From contig OX463778.1 in assembly GCA_949825025.1 (NCBI GenBank), positions 19,374,196 through 19,438,195 on the forward strand: a DNA stretch of 64,000 nucleotides, written 5' to 3'. The position numbers were made by a program, and so were the translations under genes. Of the stretch, positions 12,494 to 24,673 are shown piece after piece. Within the stretch, counting starts at the first letter, position 1. Every line of letters starts with the position of its first letter. This stretch comes from Siphlonurus alternatus. Taxonomy: Eukaryota > Arthropoda > Insecta > Ephemeroptera > Siphlonuridae. A model generated the notes under the pieces. It was not told where the DNA came from, made no database searches, and saw only the letters and a list, made by a program, of their open reading frames with translations.

Positions 12494-15400
12494 ATGGGAC
12501 CATTCTTCATCATCCTGGCCTGCTGTTGCTACGCCCTTCCAGTCCTGGCAGGTCCTCGACAGGACGAGCAGGACCTGGGAGGTCTCGTCCTTCGCGCCCT
12601 GGCCAGCGCGGTGTCCCTGGGAGAGCAGCCCCTCACTCTCCAGCAAATAACGAGCAGGAGATTCAGCAGGGTGAGATATTGACAATTGCGTCAAGATAAG
12701 AGCAGGCCCTGCATGCATTTATTTTATCGGGCTTAATAATTAAATAATTGTTATCTGCATCAGGTAATTGAGTGAAGCGATCGAGATAACTAAGTTTGCT
12801 TCTTTTATTAAAATGACCCTCAACAAAATTATAAGTAAATTAAATTTTAATTTCATGTAATAATTATATTTCCAAGCATTAAGGGATGAAAATAATTATA
12901 ATAAATATAATATATGTATAAATAAACCAGTAATTAACGACAAAAAATATTGTTTAATTATTTATTTGCATGATAATTAACTGGTTGCATGTACTGTAAA
13001 TTATCATCCCTCTCTAATCATAAATGGAAATATAATAGTTTAAATTACATTTGAAAAATATGAAATATATTAAATTCTAATAATATAAGCCATTTTTTTC
13101 GACGTTAAAAAAATATCATTAAATTATATTATATATTTTTATAAAAAAACGTGTGAAATAGTCTATATATTGTGATTCAATATTTTTTTTTCTTCTTTCT
13201 TAGTTCAAAATCAGAGTTTATTTATTTATTTTTTCTTGATATAAAAGTAAAAAGTGAAACTTATGTAATAATAGTTAATAAAATAATTTCCAACATTCTG
13301 TAATTTAATGTAAAGAAACTTTTATTTTTTCCAATGATTTTCATATATAATTATGTTTATACAATATTGATTTCACTTGTAGCGCCTGCTGTTTTTGTGC
13401 ACCACTGTACCGTCCCAGCAAACCAAAACCTGCTGGCCTACAGCTGGCCACAGACCGGCTTGCCACTGCTGGCATGCGCTGGCAAGCCATGCTGGTTCTG
13501 CGCTTTTCTTGTATACCGGCCAGATGCTGGACCCAGCGCTGGCATGCCATCACAAAATTTAATTTAATTTGCAATTAAATTAAAATCATTCAGTATCACC
13601 TGAAAATTATTTTTATGCTTAATTAATATAAGCAAAATAAGAAAAAATTATCAAATTGAATAAAAAAATTGTCACCACCAGGAATCGAACTCAGGACCAT
13701 TGGCACCGTAGGCAGGTGTCCTATCCCCTACACTTGGGTGATTGTTGATGAATATTAGATGTTAGTGATTACTTATTATTCAAAATATTTGAACTTATAC
13801 GGATATGAAGATTTCAACACAAACTGTAAGAAAAGTAGCATAAAAGTATAATTTTTTTAAAATTTTTAATATTTTCTTACGAATTTAAGTTGAGGGATGT
13901 TAGAAATACATGTTTCAAAAATAAAAATTATTTGTCCCGAAAAAATTTCAAAATCAAAATTTATGGATGGCATACCAGTGCTGGCCAGCATATGGGCCTC
14001 TGAAGGCAAGCCGCATGTTGGTACACCGTCAAATGGCCGACTGCTGGCCTCTGCTGGCAAGCCATCTGCCAGCAGTACCAGCAGCAGACAAGCAGCTGGC
14101 CAGCTGTAGGCCAGCAAGGCATGGTTTGCTGGGGTGCTATACATTCTCTCGTTCGCTGCTCGCTCGATCTCATTGACATACTGACCGCATATAATACTCG
14201 GGGAGGGACTCTGCGGGGAAGCTCAGCAAACTTTCGATCGTTACAGTCGTGACTTAATTATTGTATTATAACAATGATGAAATCGACCATGCATAAATTA
14301 TAATGCATACTACAAGCATTCATGTAACAATTTTTTTCTCCTTGTTATTTACCTTAATTCGAATGTTTGAAGAACATTATCAGAAAAAAATAATAGTATT
14401 AATACTCTCTCTTTTCTCATATAATATATTATAATTATAATAATATATATATATGTGCATTTATGCATAAAATGTATAGTTTACAGACTTACTCAGAATG
14501 GGGAATAGAGTGAGTTAGTCAAATAATTAATATATATGTGTCAAGCTTTTCATATAAAAAAAAATACATAACATTGTACCACTAGCTGTCAATCTGTCAT
14601 GCACGATTTGGTACGTGTTAACGTTGTTGGCAAAATCATGCATATATTAATTAGAAGCCCACGTGTATCTAACGTACACGTGTCAGTCCTTGAATAACGT
14701 ATAGCTATATAGCTTTACTTCCCATGCATGCAGTTTTGTACGGTTTGTATTAGGTATTATATGTACCTCGGTAATATTTATTCAAGTCGAAGAGGTAAAA
14801 ACTGATATATTAATCTAGGTGCTATATGCTGTTAATATCAGGGGATATGTATGAAAATAAAATATTCCACTCAGAATAAAAGCAGGATGGATAAGTGAAA
14901 GAAATTTTTTATGGAAATTTAAAATCCCTAATGCATTTTTTTTTTTTTTTTTTTTTTGTAATGGACAACCATCATGAATAAAAAAAATTTAATGCATATT
15001 TGGATAGAGGACCTCGAGTTATGTATTATCAATATTTTTTTGAACCCTTAAAATCATGCTGCAAAACGCTGTGACGTCATAGTCATGCAATTATTTAACA
15101 CGCAAGCATAGGAAAATACGTTGCATGACTGACGTCACAGCGTCTTTCCCCTCGATTTTGATGGTCATGCTAGAGGGTTCAAAAAAATATAAAAAGTCTC
15201 TTTAAATGTGTAAAAATGTGAGCTCCTATAAAAAAAATCAATCAGGACTTTTTTGGCGAGACGTTCTGTTCGTATTAAAATAGCATCTTTTTTTCTTGTA
15301 GTGTTTATATATACTGATTATACTGTATACAGTATTGTGTGTCAGTAGCTAATATATTCCCAAACTCTCGTGTACTTGACGTGTGTTGTTCATGTACCAG

Positions 15401-18400
15401 GCAGTGGGAGCACGCCGCCAAGGCCGCACAGGCACGGCCAAGATCTCGTGGTCGTCATGCGGGAGTCGCAAGGACCCCATGCAGCTGCAGCGGTTCGAGC
15501 TGAGCCCCAACCCGGTGCGCGTGCCGGGCCGCCTGCGTGCAGACATGGCGCTGCTCGTGAGGGAACCCATCTCTGCGCCCATCAAGGTGAGCCTCCCGTG
15601 GGAAAACATGATGGGTACATTGAAATCAATATCCAAGGATGAGGTGTGTTTTCACGATAAAGCTGTGTAACATGCAGAATTTCATAAATAAATATACAAT
15701 AATCTACGGCACCATAACTATAATAATAATGATATTACAATTAAGACTAGTCCATTAAATTTTCAGACATCGATATATTTTATATATATAAATAATATAT
15801 TATAGCGTAAGAACCTTATAAGTTATATTAAAAGCGTGAAGTTAAATTAATACTGTATTAATACTGACATTGTGAGTTAATGCATCATTAATGAATCATA
15901 TATAAAATACTTTTTTTTATCGAAATAAACCACAGAAGTTAAAAAAAAAAAGTAAAAAATATTACAGATTATTCTATGTATAAGCTGGCGGGCACTCATC
16001 TCGCTTGCATTTCCAAGTGATGCTATCAAATATACAAACCTCTAGTCGACATCATTCCCTTACAACACAAGATAGCAAGATTGGTATAATATATATTGTG
16101 TATAGGACCTGAGGCTTTTTTGCATAAGCTGCAGTGTAATATTTACTCTCTCTGTACTGTAAAGTGCATATGAAAATGTTTCTTGGGAAATTATATGACA
16201 GATAAATTATAAATTTGGTATTAAAGAAACAAGATAATAACTTTGGCATACAAAAATTGCTATTCGTTTCTATATCTTTTATGTAATATTTAATAAAAGC
16301 TAACATTTAATTATAAATTAATTCAAATAACACTATTATTTAAAAAAAAATACCCTTGACACCATTTTACCCTTTCGGGTGTGGCCAGGCTGATATTTAG
16401 TCTTAATTGTCAGTAAGAGTTATCTTGTGACCACGCTGGGGCTTAACAGGCTCCCAGAACCCTTTCCTGCACTCTTCTGGGTTCCTATACTACCAGGTCT
16501 GTGCAGCCTGCAGTGGTAGTGCAATACTGCAGGGCAGCGGAGTATAGACAGCTGTAAGCTGCCTTCCTCCTACCAACTCCATAATCCTGTAATCCTAGTA
16601 ATCAGTCACACCCATCCCAAGTCACGAAAAGTCTGCCGTGTTCGGGAATCGAACCGGGGACCTCCCGGACCAGAGCTTAATATTGTCATATTATATAATT
16701 GTTAATATTCGCCAGAGACCATAAGACACGCGTGGATATCTCTATAATGGTCTCTGGTTATATATACACTAGCTCCAAACATGCATGCACCAGCCCAGTT
16801 TTCTCCATTACCTAATATAAAACGTGATGCATGGTGTTGTTTTATAATATGTTGCAAGGAGAAATTTTTAAATTAAATATGCAACATTCAATAGCCCAAT
16901 AAATGTCAACACCGTAAAATTTTTAAAACGAGAGCAATTTTTTGTTATAAAATAAAATTCTCCTGCAGTCCTAAAATCCAAAAAGTTTTATTTTAAAAAG
17001 AAAATGTATCATAGATTTAACAGTTTGATATAAAAACTTCCGCTTGAACGTTTTCGAATTTAAATATTTAAGTGAAATCGATCAAACAATGTATTAAAGT
17101 TGCATCACATGCGAGCGAGGTGCTATTTTAAGTTAAGGTGCTCTAGGTATTGGAAATAAGTTCTCACGAACAAATCAACATGACAAACTTGGACCAATGC
17201 ATTTTATTTTGTTCAGTGAGATTTAATTAACAATATGAATATTACTCCAGTAAAAAGTTTGCGGTTTATGATTTGTTGGCTTCACTATTTATTTTTATTA
17301 AATGTAAAACCTTTCTCAAAAAACATAATTTTACTTAATTGAGTGCGATTCACAAAGCAGTTAGCCAGGTTTCTAACCACGTTTAGCTTAACCACGTTTA
17401 ACTATACGTGTTTTTTTACGTGTTAATTAAGCCACCTAGTTAAACGTGTGGTTAAGCTAAACTTGGTAAGAAACCTGGCTAACTGCTTCGTGAATCGCAC
17501 TCACTATCTCTTCTATATATTATATAGAATTTCAACTAGTTCAAGGTTCGTAAGTATTAGCAAGGTCAGCCAGACTCCAACCGTATACTTCCGGAAGTAA
17601 ATGGCTTTAATTGGCATAAAAAATAAACCTAAACTTTATAATGGAAACACTATCAATCTCCATGATATTTTATTACATATATGAATATATAGAAGACCTA
17701 TTAAATTAGCAGTATCAAGTTTTAAGATTTTTAAAAACCTCTATCACCCAAAAAATCGAGGTCAAACACGCTATAATACGTATATTATAATAGCCATGCG
17801 TGTAAAGATGTAAATTGATGTTTTCCTACATTTCCGTTTAAATATTTTAAGGGCTATGACGTCTATCAGTATTTTAAAGCATAATTTTAAGGGCTTAAAA
17901 AATGCATGAAAGAAAATAGTGCAGTATAAAAATTATATCATTTAGGTTGGCCGCATTCACGGTGTAACATTTTCCACCTGTGTACTAATTAAGAGAGGTG
18001 TTGTTTCAGGTGACGGTGCAGGTACAGAAGGAGGTGGAGCTTCCCCTGGGTCTCGGCTCCACGTGGCTCGAGCTGCCGTGTCCAGGGGACTCTTGCTCCG
18101 TGAAAGACGCGTGTGCGAGCGCTTTGCTGCCGAAGGAGGGTGCGCGATGTCCTGCACCGGCGCCGGGCGAGCCGCAGGACAATTCCACGCTGGGCTGGAG
18201 GGAGTGCTCCTGTCCCATACCAAAGGTACACGGGACTCTATAAGGCAGTTAATTGTCAGGAATATGACCAATGTTGAATATGCATTCCTAATTGGCTTTA
18301 TCTTGACCAAAAAAACTAATGTTTCAAACTTTAATATGTTATACTACTTTTGAATAAGAATTTTTAATTTATACATAAACCAGATGAACTGGCTCTTAAA

Positions 18401-18791
18401 AAATATAATAAATTACAATAGCTTCTATATTGCAATTATATTTTACAATAATTACTGCACGCTCTGAATCTGTCAGTTAAATTCTTAAATATCGTACATA
18501 TAGTTTATAGTTTTTTGGGTATACTTAATAATAATAAATTGTTTATTGAACACAAAAACAGTGTACACTTAATAAAGAGTAGAAGAAATTAAAACAAAAC
18601 AACCACAAATAACCAAATCATATGATTTTCAGGGTTTGTACGCGATGCCACCCATCGAGTTCAACGTTAGCAGTCCCTCGAAGCTGGTGCCTGAGTACCT
18701 CCTCAACGGCGGATTCTACGTCAAGATCAGACTGTCGCGGCACAAGCGGCGCCTCGCGTGCGTCGAGACCACACTAAACCTCGACCTCTAA
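12494..18791 (+). CDS. GM2A: GM2 ganglioside activator-like secreted lipid-binding protein
   Basis: Exons 12494-12670, 15401-15586, 18010-18225 and 18633-18791 join in frame, all at phase 0, to 245 residues. The start at 12494 gives a textbook signal peptide (MGPFFIILACCCYALPVLA); an in-frame ATG at 12428 would bury it. The mature part matches the GM2A pattern: KISWSSCGSRKDP, a PNPVRVPG turn, WLELPCPGDSC, ECSCPIPKGLYAMP and a final LACVETTLNL. Eight cysteines follow the start of the lipid-binding domain, as needed for the four disulfides of GM2A. GM2A proteins extract glycolipids from membranes in lysosomes; ligands of invertebrate relatives are largely unknown. An extra segment of about 50 residues lies between signal peptide and domain, rich in Leu, Gln and Arg with RR pairs, and may be a propeptide. 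Confidence 0.88.
13413..14134. repeat. TGCTGGC-rich inverted repeat pair (foldback element)
   Basis: Two arms (about 13413-13551 and 13963-14134) contain many TGCTGGC/GCCAGCA motifs. The left arm begins CCCAGCAAACC and continues CTGGCCTACAGCTGGCC; the reverse complement of the right arm has the same blocks in the same order, and both end near GGCATGCCAT or GGTATGCCAT. The 400-base AT-rich spacer holds a tRNA-like remnant. The whole lies in intron 1 of the GM2A-like gene. Confidence 0.7.
13672..13735 (-). repeat. tRNA-like remnant or SINE head
   Basis: On the minus strand the sequence contains a B-box-like GAGTTCGATTCC and, upstream, an A-box-like TAGGGGATAGG, with spacing like a tRNA. The acceptor stem does not pair well, so it is read as a pseudo-tRNA or SINE head, not a working gene. 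Confidence 0.4.
15033..15190. mobile_element. Short palindromic MITE with TGACGTCA in both arms
   Basis: The ends TTTTTTTGAACCCT and AGGGTTCAAAAAAA are inverted. The inner arms carry GCTGTGACGTCATAGTCATG and its inverted counterpart, giving TGACGTCA at 15072-15079 and 15130-15137. About 158 bases in intron 1 of the GM2A-like gene. No coding capacity. Confidence 0.7.
16351..16685 (-). repeat. tRNA-derived SINE-like element
   Basis: Read on the minus strand, the element starts near a B-box-like GGTTCGATTCCCG preceded by GGTCCGGGAGGTCCCC, continues through about 290 bases of GC-richer unique body, and ends near GTGTCAAGGGTA. It stands out from the AT-rich intron. Only one copy is in the window, so its limits are approximate. 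Confidence 0.45.
17341..17502. mobile_element. Near-perfect foldback MITE, about 162 bp
   Basis: GAGTGCGATTCAC at the left is inverted at the right end, and the arms pair for about 64 bases with few mismatches (GCAGTTAGCCAGGTTTCT, then GTTTAGCTTAACCAC). The loop is short. It lies in intron 2 of the GM2A-like gene and could form a very stable hairpin if transcribed. Confidence 0.8.
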
Positions 18792-18876
18792 CGTCCCTGC
18801 TGCAACACCAGTTTATGTCTTTGAGGAGGCTGCATGGGAGATTCCTAAAACCAACATCAAATTGAACATCAATTAA

Positions 18877-19006
18877 TAGGGCTGTTCGTAAATACACAAT
18901 CAGAAAGAATCGATTATTTGTGATGAACCTTCTGTAATGTACATGGAACATAAGGTTCATCACAAATAATTGATTCTTTCTGATTGTGTATTTACAAGCA
19001 GATCTA
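18877..19006. mobile_element. Foldback MITE with GTTCGTAAATACA-type ends
   Basis: The left arm from GCTGTTCGTAAATACACAAT pairs with the right arm ending in TTGTGTATTTACAAGC; inside, GGTTCATCACAAATAA is also inverted. About 130 bases. The GTTCGTAAA end resembles the element at 26881-27036 and the lone end near 20568. Confidence 0.7.
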
Positions 19007-19342
19007 ATGACTTTCCCAGCCGGACGTAGCTGCAAAATATTTATTACTATATCTTAGTTAGAGATCCAAAGAAAAATATATAGAACGCCTAATTTTTATG
19101 ATATATTATAGAATTTAAAGAAATTAAATCCGTTACTGCATGAAATTTTTAATACCCCCATCATTTTGTAAATATTTTAGCTCGTATAAGCAAAATAATA
19201 TGACTTTTTATGTGTGTGAATTTTCGTAATATACCTCTGGTCAGTGGAAAAGTTACCTCTGCATACTCTATGCTGTCATAGTTGAGGCTATAGGGAGGGA
19301 CGTTGTAGGGGATGCGAAGGTTTGATCTTCTTGTCTCCTAAA

Positions 19343-19410
19343 CAGAGTGTTCTGCGCGCAATGTTTCTAACAAGAGATTTTGTTAGAAACATTGCGCGCA
19401 GAAGACTCTG
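19343..19410. repeat. 30-bp-stem hairpin
   Basis: Bases 19343-19372 are the inverted complement of 19381-19410 with a single mismatch, leaving an 8-base loop (AGAGATTT). The stem contains CTGCGCGCAATG, rather GC-rich for this AT-rich surrounding. It could be a small-RNA precursor or the remains of a tiny foldback element; the sequence does not decide. Confidence 0.75.
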
Positions 19411-20778
19411 CTCCTATAATATAATAAATAACTGCAAATCTGTTGTAAGAATTGTAAGATTTAATTATTTTAGTTACAACATGAAGAAGTAACGTTACAT
19501 TGTCCCGAGGCCGGTGTATCTATTCTGATGTTGAAAATGTTTTGTAAATTTTTTCAACTGAACAAATCCTAAAAAAATAAAAATGTACCATCATGGGTGC
19601 CTCGATCTTAAAAGACCAAAGCAATAATTTAATTAAAATTAAAAGCTAATTCACTACATATTTTCCTATTTAAATCTGAATAATTAATAACAATAATCGA
19701 ATAATGACATAAAGTAATCGTGTTTATTCGTAGAGAACTCATGGCTGAGCATACCATGGATTTTTATAGCAAAGAAATTTATTGTAGTATTAACATTTGA
19801 TATGAAATTCAAGTACTACATAAATTAATTTATCTGCATGGTATTTAGAATTTCCACGTTACAACTTTGCATACCAAGTTAATTTTATAGCCCCAGTTAC
19901 GATATTATAAATTAAACATTTGCATAATAATGCATTTTCATTTTTTTTTTTCTTTTACTATGCGTATAATTAAAAAAAGTAAGAGTATAATTCAGGATTA
20001 GATCTTGAAACAAATTATTAGAATTAAAAATGTTACATTCCATAATTTTACTGTAATACTAATATAATTGTACAATAATTATAAGTATAATTCATATAAT
20101 ATATAGTTCACATTTTGCAATATAATTATATATATATACTGTATAGTGTATATATTATATAATATCATAATTGACATACTATATAATTATTTATCATGCT
20201 TTTGTATTTCATAATGTATTAAACTATTGTATTTTAAATCCTTGTATGTGTGAAACTTAAATAAACAAATATTTTTTAATTTTGAATACAAATAATTATT
20301 ATTCTTATTTCTTATGGCACCATTTACATTTTTTATAGATACTTATTAATTATTGTAATTAAGTTTTTGATTTGCAAAATAGCTAATGCTGTTTTATTTT
20401 CTATCTGCATTTTTTATTTGTACGACCTGAATATAAAAATAATTAGGAAATCAAACATAAATAATATATTATACATTTTTTGTTATTATAGCGTAGCAAA
20501 AAAAAATAATTGTATGTATATTGCATTGACCGCAAGTCACCGCAAAACAAACTAAACTATTGACATTAGGTCTGTTCGTAAATACAAAATCAGACACATT
20601 ATTGAGATGTATCTCGTATCTCGTTGCCATAGCAACAAGAGAGTTACGACAAATTGTTTATGTTACATCGGACGCACATGATTTGAAATTTAAACAACGT
20701 AGCGTGACTTCACACATCAGCAGTTTAATAGTTATAAACCGTGAATCTGTTTTGCGAGAAAGTGAATTAATCTCTAGA

Positions 20779-23278
20779 ATGATGAAAATCTACTACGCTG
20801 TGCTTATCATTTTACTGTCATGGACATTGCTTGCTGCCGCAGTTCCCATAAAAGAAGAAAAAATAGACGAAGACATTGTTAGAGACGCCGACAGAGTAGG
20901 ATGTGACATAGTGTATCCGATAATGGTAACGGAAGGCAATTTTCTACGTCTCGTCTGTCCCTTGTAAGTTAAAACTTCACTTAAAAGGAACTGTAAAACT
21001 TTTCTAGTTTCAAGTAATTTAATATTTACTCCTCCTTCTTAAAGTAGAGTAAACGATTTAATTTTTTGGAATATTTTATCTTCTAAAAGTAGTTTAACCT
21101 GCCTTCTATCGAGAAATGAAAACCAAAAAATTCTATCTCAAATAGCTTCACCACAAAAAATTCACAAAGTTGGTGTTTCGGAGACCTTTAACATGCATCC
21201 TTATGGAACAGAAAAAAGCTTTTTACTCCAACTTCGTCTGAACTATGGTACCAATTAAAAAATACGTATATAATCTATGATGAATTCTTTAATGGATTTT
21301 CAAATAAAAAAATTTATTTGCGGAGCCGTTTTTCCGAAAAAAAAAATTAATTTTTGCGGGTTAATTCCCATAAGGATTTTTAAGATTTTATTTTTGAAAA
21401 GCGGCTTCGTAAAATTTTGTTTTATTTGAAATTTCATTAAATAATTTATCATAGATTACGTACGTATTTTTTAATTGGTACTATAGTTCAGACGAAGTTG
21501 GAGTAAAAAGCTGTTTTCTGTTCCATATAAGGATGCATGCTAAAGGCCTCCGAAACACCAACTTTGGGATTTTTTTGTGATGAAGCTATATGAGATGGAA
21601 TTTTTTGGTTTTCATTTCTCAATAGAAGGCGAGTTAAACTATTTTCAGAAAATAAAATATTCCAAAAAATGAAATCGCTCACTCAGCTTTAATTGCACTA
21701 TGTTTTCTTGCAAGGTTTGCAGTACTTAATATATATCTAACTAATCTAACGATAAAGTGAGCACGTATAACAATTTACTGCAAAAAGCTAAAATATAATA
21801 AGTCTGATGTTATTTTATATATTAAACCGATAAACTGATATAGTTCAAATATTGACAATAAAATGTAATTTAAACACAAAATGAGGGCGCCACCGTCCTA
21901 ACAAAGTTTTTAATGTACTGGGAACAAAAAGTAATCAAGCAGGTGTTGCAAATATTGAGTGGTGATTTTATGTTGTGAACTAACTTGTGTAAATAATTAC
22001 ATATAATATCTGTAAAAATAGAAAGTTTAGAAGATTATATATGTAATATAAGATATTAAAGATTTATTATTCATCATAAAATTAAAAAGAGAACATAAAT
22101 AAAAAGATAATTAATAGCCAATTAAAATAGCGTTTTGTTATGCTCTCATGCTAAAATAAACTCTCCAAAAGCTGTATCAGGTGTAATAAAAATACAAGTA
22201 CTGCATTTTAATCACATTAATGAAAAAGAGAATCAGCATCAAATTTTTTTCTCTATTGTTCTATAAGTTTAAATTGCGGATTATAATTATGCATACTTGA
22301 TATTAGATATTAATAACTATTACAATCAGACTCGACATTTATTAAACACATTTACGTAATAAAATATGCACTGTTAGTATATATTTCCTACGCCTTGGAG
22401 TTCATTGTTCCTTTGTCCCTGTCAGAAGAGACTCACCGGTGCAGTGGAGGATGGGCAGTGGTGGGCAGATGGTCTTCCCCGGCACCCCCGTTCACCACGT
22501 GGAGCAGACGTCGTACGTACTGCTCGACTCTGAGGGTGCCTTGCACATCGTCCACGCCAACAAAGCCACGGACGGCCGCTACTCGTGCCACGTGGGACCG
22601 CGAGCCACCTGCTTCGACATCAAAGTAGCGCACAGAAAACATTTCCCCATCGATGGTATATAATTATAAATTATAGTATTTACAATAATGTAGATATGAA
22701 AATATACGTAAAGCAGATATAAATTCATGATAATTTTTAAATTATTAATAATTTTTAATTATCAAAACGTCTATCAATCAAAATTCAGTACTGAATAAAG
22801 TACATTACAGATTATACATACAGATTATAAATAACAAAAATTAAAGAGCGTTTTAGGATGAAAAGAGTTGTATATAGTTTAATTATTCGTTAATTTTTCA
22901 CAAGAAAGTTTGCTGCTAAACGTATTATGTTAATTATTAAAAAATATACTCGAACATGCTGAACAAGTTGCCTAACCTCAGGATGTTATGAAAAGGCAAG
23001 GTAGACAGTTTTAAATTTTGAGTTTACAGAATATACTCTAAACAGTAAACAACTTCAAGGGCCTGTAAATTAAATTAGTAGACCTCCTCTTGTTTGCAGA
23101 CCTGTTCTGGGGCCTGATGTGCGTGCTCACGCTGCTGCTGCTGATGGTGATCGTGGCTGAGCTGTGCAGGAAGTCACCCACCAGACGCGGCCCCCCCAAG
23201 GACCAGCAGTCCATGATCCCGACCTCATGGGGACCTCAAACCCCGTCCGTGTTAGCCCCACCCGCCTACACTGCCTGA
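20779..23278 (+). CDS. One-Ig FAM187-like type I membrane protein (array member 0)
   Basis: Exons 20779-20963, 22426-22655 and 23100-23278 join in frame to 197 residues. A signal peptide (MMKIYYAVLIILLSWTLLAA) is followed by one Ig V-like domain: first Cys in LRLVCPL, Trp in VQWRMG, and the closing motif DGRYSCHVG. A membrane segment (GLMCVLTLLLLMVIVAEL) and a short Pro-rich tail ending APPAYTA follow. PPAY is a PPxY motif, the class bound by WW domains. Intron phases (2, then 1) equal those around the last three exons of the seven-exon neighbours, so this looks like a member lacking the first four exons. The frame extends upstream to 20560, but that part overlaps a MITE end, so the ATG before the signal peptide was chosen. 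Confidence 0.75.
21039..21692. mobile_element. TTAA-bounded foldback MITE (piggyBac-like), copy 1
   Basis: The left end TTAAAGTAGAGTAAACG is inverted at the right end (TTAAAGCTGAGTGAGCG on the minus strand). The arms continue inward with high similarity (for example CTCCAACTTCGTCTGAAC) to a centre near 21350. TTAA at both ends is the target used by piggyBac transposases. It lies in intron 1 of the one-Ig gene; related ends occur at 41449-41863 and 60538-60805. Confidence 0.75.
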
Positions 23279-23357
23279 GAGCCTCTCATTAGGGCAATTC
23301 AATTTTAAGTTTGTCACCATGTTAGCTGGCCAGTGTTTTGTTGGTTCATTTGTCTTT

Positions 23358-23363
23358 AATAAA
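23358..23363 (+). terminator. Polyadenylation signal of the one-Ig gene
   Basis: AATAAA 80 bases after the stop codon, just upstream of the retrotransposon tail that begins at about 23390. Confidence 0.6.
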
Positions 23364-23389
23364 GAAATATTATCACCGAAGTTTTTAGT

Positions 23390-24411
23390 AATTTATTTAT
23401 TTATTTATTTTTATTTTGGAACAACTGGTTGTACATACAACATGGTTCACGTCAGACACTGAAAACAAAACATAAAACATTGCATAATCGATATAAATTT
23501 TAACCATTTATAAATACAATAATAACAAATCAATTATTAACAGGTACATTAATCATAACACTAATTTTGTTACTAAAATATGATTTCACTGAATAGAACT
23601 CTTTTTCAATCAATATTTTTTTTAAACTTTTTTTAAAAACAACGTCACTTTCAATATTTTTGATACTATTTGGCAAGAAATCATAAATTTTTGCAGTTTG
23701 ATAAAAAGAACTTCTCTCGAACTGAGCAGAGTTATGTCTTTCTGTAGTAACTTTATCTTTGTTTCTTGTATTATACAAATGAGTATCAACATTACATGTG
23801 TACAATTCAGGATACTTGCGCTTAAATACACAACAATTTAAAATGTACATTGAAGGTAAAGTTAAAACATTATTCACCCTAAAATGTGAGACACAAGTAT
23901 CTGTCTTCTTAAAATGAAGAATAGTACGCAAAGCACGTTTTTGCAAGATGAAGAGTCTATTCAAATGAGTGGAATAACTACCAAAAAAAATTAGTCCATA
24001 AGCCAAATGAGGATACACATAAGAATAATATACAGTGAATAAAGTTTTTTGAGATACATGATCACGCAATGTATACAAAACAAAATTTGCCCAATTAATT
24101 CTTTTACATATTTCATTCACATGAGTTGTCCAGTCTAAAGTTTCATTAATATGGATCCCTAAAAATTTCGCACAAGGTACCCTTTTAATTGGGGTATTCA
24201 AAATTTTAATCAAATAAGACTTATCAGGAGGTGACCGGGGAGAATGAAACTGTATAAACACAGTTTTATCCTTATTTAACATAAGTCTATTCTCAGTACA
24301 GTAGTCTTGAACATCCTTAACAACTTTATTAGCTAACTGAATCAACTCCTCCTCTGTATCAGCAGAAACAAATGCCGTAGTGTCATCTGCATATTTTATA
24401 TTAAATCATAA
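23390..24411 (-). mobile_element. 5'-truncated non-LTR retrotransposon (CR1/Jockey type)
   Basis: On the minus strand, an open frame from about 24405 to 23530 begins inside a reverse transcriptase at KYADDT, the catalytic YxDD box. It continues through the RT thumb and C-terminal region typical of these elements (LNKDKTVFIQFHS, CAKFLGIHI, YPHLAYGLIFFG, KRALRTI). Everything upstream of the catalytic box is missing. The 3' end is a run of TAAA units (TTTA on the plus strand, about 23390-23416), the microsatellite-type tail common in this class. It sits between two array genes and cannot be autonomous. Confidence 0.85.
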
Positions 24412-24673
24412 TATATTTATGCTATGTTTGCAAATATTTGAGGGATTCGTATTATATATATATTAAAAAATGAATACTTGTTGATGTATCTGAAATGTAT
24501 TTTACGCTTGTTTCTAATAATCTTAAAAGTTCTAATAGAAGTGAAGTTTATTCGACAATGAAAGTGATACTGTTGCAAACTATATCGTTTCAATTTTATA
24601 GAAGAAGTATTGAACTGATTGTGGTATTTATTTAAAATTAACAATGAAATTGCGCATCAAAATAAAAATAGTC

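Larger units (their letters stand above)
18792..20778. other. Intergenic region between the GM2A-like gene and the FAM187-like array
   Basis: AT-rich stretch without a supportable gene. It contains a foldback MITE (18877-19006), a 30-bp-stem hairpin (19343-19410), and near 20568 a lone GTTCGTAAATACA-type MITE end. Several AATAAA hexamers occur (for example near 19423), but none can be assigned confidently. Confidence 0.5.

Noticed and set aside
20560..20778. N-terminal extension of the one-Ig gene
   Set aside because: The first part is a MITE end (TCTGTTCGTAAATACA) and would mask the signal peptide.
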